A stretch of 9,406 bases of DNA. Origin: a candidate division TA06 bacterium SM23_40. Its GTDB lineage: Bacteria; LJUI01; SM1-40. This document shows, piece by piece, positions 6,595 to 9,406 of this stretch. The position numbers and the translations under genes are program-made. The notes below the pieces were generated by a model. The model ran no database searches and was not told where the DNA came from. It was given only the letters and a program-made list of their open reading frames with translations. Location of the stretch: assembly GCA_001303705.1 (NCBI GenBank), contig LJUI01000097.1:1-9406 (forward strand), in the 5' to 3' direction. Numbering within the stretch: position 1 is the stretch's first letter; the number at the start of each line of letters is the position of its first letter.

Positions 6595-6777
6595 CTACTC
6601 CGTCTCGGGAGCTATAACCTCTTTATCATCATAGTATCCGCAATTGGGACAGACCCGATGCGGCAGCTTCGGCTGATGACAGTGAGAGCATATCGTAAGT
6701 GCAGGCGGCTCAATCTTCCAGTTCGCCCTTCGCTTTCTGGATCGCGAATGCGAGTGTCTACGTTTCGGGACGGGCAT
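6595..6777 (-). CDS. rpmF: 50S ribosomal protein L32
   Basis: This 60-residue basic protein is ribosomal protein bL32 of the large subunit. It begins MPVPKRRHSHSRSRKRRANW, the typical arginine-rich opening, and carries the zinc-ribbon form of the protein with C30, C33, C43 and C46 (CSHC and CPNC). PHRVCPNCGYY is strongly conserved in the family. It starts three bases after the yceD stop, and its ribosome-binding site (GAAGGAG) sits in the end of yceD, so the two are probably co-translated. The yceD-rpmF-plsX order is found in many bacterial phyla. Having all four cysteines makes this the zinc-binding paralogue type. Confidence 0.97.
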   Translation of the reverse strand: MPVPKRRHSHSRSRKRRANWKIEPPALTICSHCHQPKLPHRVCPNCGYYDDKEVIAPETE

Positions 6778-6780
6778 TAT

Positions 6781-7317
6781 CTACTCCTTCGTTTTCCCAT
6801 TGCGCTTTATATCGTCCAGCTTCGCCCAGCGAGGATCGACGGCAGTGGCAGAGCAGTCGCAGATGCCGCGGTTGAGGTTCTGCCCACAACGAAGACAGAG
6901 TCCGCGACAACTTTCATGACAGAGGGACCGGAGGGGCAGGGCGAGCAGCACCGCATCCCGTACGAATGGGTTCACCTCAACCGTGTGGCCATCATAGGAG
7001 GCCAGATCCAGGTCGTCTCTGTGGAGTGTGGCCTCCCGAGGCAGCGCGATCCGAGAGAGTTCGGGTACCAGTCTCACGTTCAGCCGTGTCTGGAAGGGCC
7101 GCTCGAACCTCTCCAGACACCGACTACATACGAGTTCGGCGACGAAAGAAACCACCCCTTTGAGCTGGACTCCCTCGCCACCCTTGGCCACCGACCCGCG
7201 TATCTCTATCTCGCCGGCGATGCGTTCGTCGCCCCCTCCAATCCCCACCTCGCAAGGATCGGCCCTGAAGTCGAAGGCGATCTCGCCGGCATCCAGATCG
7301 TGAATATCAATTATCAT
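6781..7317 (-). CDS. yceD: YceD/DUF177 family protein linked to 23S rRNA accumulation
   Basis: The 178-residue protein belongs to the DUF177 (YceD) family, which occurs immediately before rpmF in most bacteria and has been tied to 23S rRNA accumulation and ribosome assembly; its molecular role is not settled. Two cysteine clusters are visible: CSRC at 64-67 and a second group C133, C137, C141, C144, C153 and C155 in the pattern CHESCRGLCLRCG followed by CDC, likely binding metal. I chose the ATG at 7317 (MIIDIHDLDAGEI); the frame extends to a TTG at 7341 with no better support. No clear ribosome-binding site precedes the ATG. It is the first gene after the promoter at 7355-7383, which would give a leader of about 30 bases. 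Confidence 0.9.
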   Translation of the reverse strand: MIIDIHDLDAGEIAFDFRADPCEVGIGGGDERIAGEIEIRGSVAKGGEGVQLKGVVSFVAELVCSRCLERFERPFQTRLNVRLVPELSRIALPREATLHRDDLDLASYDGHTVEVNPFVRDAVLLALPLRSLCHESCRGLCLRCGQNLNRGICDCSATAVDPRWAKLDDIKRNGKTKE

Positions 7318-7354
7318 TGGGAAGAACCCGACATGCGCCAAATACTACTTGCCG

Positions 7355-7383
7355 ATGCTAGCGGTACGGAGGGCGTCTGTCAA
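7355..7383 (-). promoter_or_regulatory. Putative sigma70-type promoter of the yceD-rpmF-plsX-fab operon
   Basis: A consensus -35 box TTGACA (7383-7378) is followed by a 17-base spacer and TAGCAT (7360-7355), which matches four of six bases of the -10 consensus, including TA at the start and AT at the end. The -35 box overlaps the TGA stop of the HdrA-like gene. Transcription would begin near 7348, about 30 bases before the yceD ATG. I see no FapR-like operator in or around it. Confidence 0.55.
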
Positions 7384-9406
7384 GCCCTTTTGCTGGCGAG
7401 GAGCAAGCTGCACGCCCTGCCGGAAGCGGCCCTCGCCTCGGCGATCTGATGTGTAAGTGGAAGCGGTTCATGGGCGAGTCCACACACAAACATCCCTTTG
7501 ACAGGCAGATCGACCGGCGATAGACCGGGATCCGGCACGGTGAGGAATCCATCATCGTCCAGATCCAGACCGAATGCGGCAGCGAGCTCGCGGTTCTCCG
7601 CTGCTGAGGCAACGCCTGCAGCGAGCACGAGCACATCCGGCTCCAACCGGATCGGCTCATCTGTCCCGGTGTCACGCACCTCGATCGTGAGCCGCTCACT
7701 GTCGACGAGGGTGGGCATCCCGGCAAATCTGACGAACTCGACCCCCGCCTCCTCAGCCTGATACAGCTGCTCCTCTCCGAACCCGTATGTTCTCAGGCCC
7801 TGGTGAAGGATGTAAACCTTTCCCTCCGGATCGAGCGTCCGCACCCTGAGAGCATCCCGCAGCGCAACGTCGCAGCAGATGCTGCTGCAATAGGGCCGTT
7901 CTCCACAGCGTGAGCCGACACACTGGATCATGACGACGGTGCCGAAGGTCTGTCCGATCTGAGAGAGCCGCCGGGAGAACTCGACCTGAGTTGCTACCAG
8001 AGGGTCTTCTCCGTATCGATACAGGGCTGGCCGGTATTCTTGCCCCTTCCCGCTCACGATGATGGCACCGTGCTCCAGAACGGTCTCCCTCCCCTGTCCG
8101 TCGATGAGGGTGCTCGTGAATCCACTGTCCCTCCGGTCGCAGGATGCAATGCGCGACGAGAGGTGAACATGGATTAATACTTCTGACTCCACGCGGGCCG
8201 CAAGCCCGGCGATCCAGTCTCCATCCCCATTCTCCCATCCCACAGCCTGGAGACGATCGAGATCCGTCCCCAGGTTCTCACCGCTCTCCACGAGGTCGAC
8301 CTCGAAGCCGAACGACGCAACCTCGAGTGACGCAACACACCCTGCTGCTCCGCCGCCGATGACAAGGACCCGCGGGGTGCGCTCAGCCCCTTGCTCCTCG
8401 GCCCCGGCCTCTCGGTCCGTACCTTTGATGACTTGCTCGACCTCATCTGCGAGGTCCGCCGGCCCTCTCTCCTCCCGATCGCCGGAGCTTACTATGCTGA
8501 GCCGCGTCGGATCGATCCCCAGATCGCAGGCCACGTGAGAGAGAAGAAGATAGTGACTCCTTGGTCGGCACCCGACCACCACCAATCGCGAGGGCACCGC
8601 GCCCTGCTGCTCCGGCTCACATCGCTCTGTCCCTATGCAGGCTGCGGCCGACACCATCACCCGAGAGACAGCGGGAAGAGCCCCGCACCGATCTGCCAGA
8701 TCATCGATCTCCTTCCGGCTATACCGCTCCAGCCCCTGGCGACAGATAAGGACTTCGATCCCCTCCCCTCCCCCGGACCCCGCTGGCGCAGACTCGCTCT
8801 CCACGCTTCGCTCTCCACCATCGACCGGCCCACCGGCTTCTATGCCGGTCGCCGTCAACCCCGCAGCCCTCGCTGCAGCGAGTGCTCCTCCGATACCCTC
8901 ACTCACCGCGATTCCGATCCCCATCGGCCCGGCGAACGAGCCAACGGCGAATACGCCCTCGCGCGAGGAGCAGAGTGAGGCATCGCCATCGCGAACGGCA
9001 AAGCCCTGCCTCGTCACCTTGATCCCCGATCGCCGCGCCAGCTCGGCCGCCCCCCTCGGCCCCCGCACACCAGTCGAGAGCACGACCAGGTCGAACCGAT
9101 CCGTCTCTTCCCTCTCGCGATGCTTATAACGGACGTCCACATGGCCACTGGCGCCGTCCTCGCACACCTCCACGGAATCCACAGGGATGAATCGCACCCT
9201 TGGATCACTCTCGAGCAGCGCCAGCGACCGCTCGCCCTCTCTCCCCAGGGGGCGGATATCACGATGGAAGACGACCACTTCCGCCGAGGAGATCTTGGCG
9301 CAGAGCTCCCTTACCTGTCTGATCATGGCCTGGCAGCAGACCGTGGAGCAGAAGGGAGCGCCGGCATAGATATCACGGGAGCCGACGCACTGGATGAAGC
9401 CAATCC
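7380..9406 (-). CDS. Tandem HdrA-like iron-sulfur flavoprotein (N-terminus beyond window)
   Basis: At least 674 residues are visible; the frame is open to the right edge, so the start lies outside. Heterodisulfide reductase subunit A proteins are FAD- and iron-sulfur-containing electron carriers, central to flavin-based electron bifurcation in the cytoplasm. Numbered from the first full codon, the end of a first HdrA module has the cysteine motif C6, C19, C23, C24 (QCVGSR then CSTVCC). A Gly/Ser/Glu-rich linker lies at about 183-216. A degenerate HdrA N-terminal domain follows (VVVGCRPRSH near 275-284), then an FAD-binding GGGAAG at 350-355, then a second motif C495, C506, C510, C511 (QCVGSR, CSSICC). 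Both modules end without the ferredoxin domain of archaeal HdrA. Partners HdrB/HdrC are not in view. Known HdrA-like relatives also include QmoA/QmoB and BamE, so the exact pathway is unknown. Confidence 0.88.
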   Translation of the reverse strand, partial: IGFIQCVGSRDIYAGAPFCSTVCCQAMIRQVRELCAKISSAEVVVFHRDIRPLGREGERSLALLESDPRVRFIPVDSVEVCEDGASGHVDVRYKHREREETDRFDLVVLSTGVRGPRGAAELARRSGIKVTRQGFAVRDGDASLCSSREGVFAVGSFAGPMGIGIAVSEGIGGALAAARAAGLTATGIEAGGPVDGGERSVESESAPAGSGGGEGIEVLICRQGLERYSRKEIDDLADRCGALPAVSRVMVSAAACIGTERCEPEQQGAVPSRLVVVGCRPRSHYLLLSHVACDLGIDPTRLSIVSSGDREERGPADLADEVEQVIKGTDREAGAEEQGAERTPRVLVIGGGAAGCVASLEVASFGFEVDLVESGENLGTDLDRLQAVGWENGDGDWIAGLAARVESEVLIHVHLSSRIASCDRRDSGFTSTLIDGQGRETVLEHGAIIVSGKGQEYRPALYRYGEDPLVATQVEFSRRLSQIGQTFGTVVMIQCVGSRCGERPYCSSICCDVALRDALRVRTLDPEGKVYILHQGLRTYGFGEEQLYQAEEAGVEFVRFAGMPTLVDSERLTIEVRDTGTDEPIRLEPDVLVLAAGVASAAENRELAAAFGLDLDDDGFLTVPDPGLSPVDLPVKGMFVCGLAHEPLPLTHQIAEARAASGRACSLLLASKRA

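Noticed and set aside
7314-7334. Six-codon frame (MSGSSQ) whose TGA overlaps the yceD ATG as ATGA
   Set aside because: It has no ribosome-binding site and is short enough to occur by chance; noted only because of the overlap.
7378-7383. FapR-type operator at the operon promoter
   Set aside because: No TTAGTACCTAGTCTAA-like palindrome is visible at or near the promoter.
6514-7449. 311-codon open frame on the plus strand
   Set aside because: It lies antisense to yceD, rpmF and the end of the HdrA-like gene, all of which have clear family motifs. Its translation shows no recognisable domain; GC-rich coding DNA often leaves long open antisense frames.

Overview
This is a bacterial chromosomal window, GC-rich by eye, with every supported gene on the minus strand. 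In transcription order (right to left) the genes are: an HdrA-like flavoprotein cut by the right edge, then yceD (DUF177), rpmF, plsX, fabH, fabD, fabG, acpP, a possible 55-codon small ORF, fabF, rnc, and the first 54 codons of an electron-transfer flavoprotein beta subunit cut by the left edge. No gene-free stretch exceeds 300 bases. The longest spacer, 239 bases between acpP and fabF, holds the candidate small ORF and three inverted repeats.

The core (about 900-7320) is the widely conserved bacterial phospholipid/fatty-acid cluster. FabD loads malonyl groups on ACP, FabH makes the first condensation, FabG reduces the 3-ketoacyl-ACP, FabF elongates, and PlsX turns acyl-ACP into acyl-phosphate for phospholipid synthesis. 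L32 and the YceD protein link it to ribosome biogenesis, and RNase III to RNA processing. All expected catalytic residues are visible. Dehydratase and enoyl reductase genes are absent here and must lie elsewhere. A sigma70-like promoter (TTGACA, 17-base spacer, TAGCAT) overlaps the stop codon of the HdrA-like gene and probably starts the operon. Downstream genes are close together or overlap: plsX/fabH by 26 bases, rnc/etfB by ATGA.

The flanks are less ordinary. Upstream is a tandem double HdrA-like protein with two copies of the Cys-rich HdrA motif and no C-terminal ferredoxin domain. Downstream is etfB, translationally coupled to rnc. This suggests an anaerobic or facultatively anaerobic lifestyle with flavin-based electron transfer, but that is inference, and the phylum cannot be fixed from this sequence.

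I see no mobile element, CRISPR array, tRNA or rRNA. The points most worth a second look are the HdrA fusion and the acpP-fabF spacer. The rest is a standard housekeeping operon, and I do not see a complete undescribed system.
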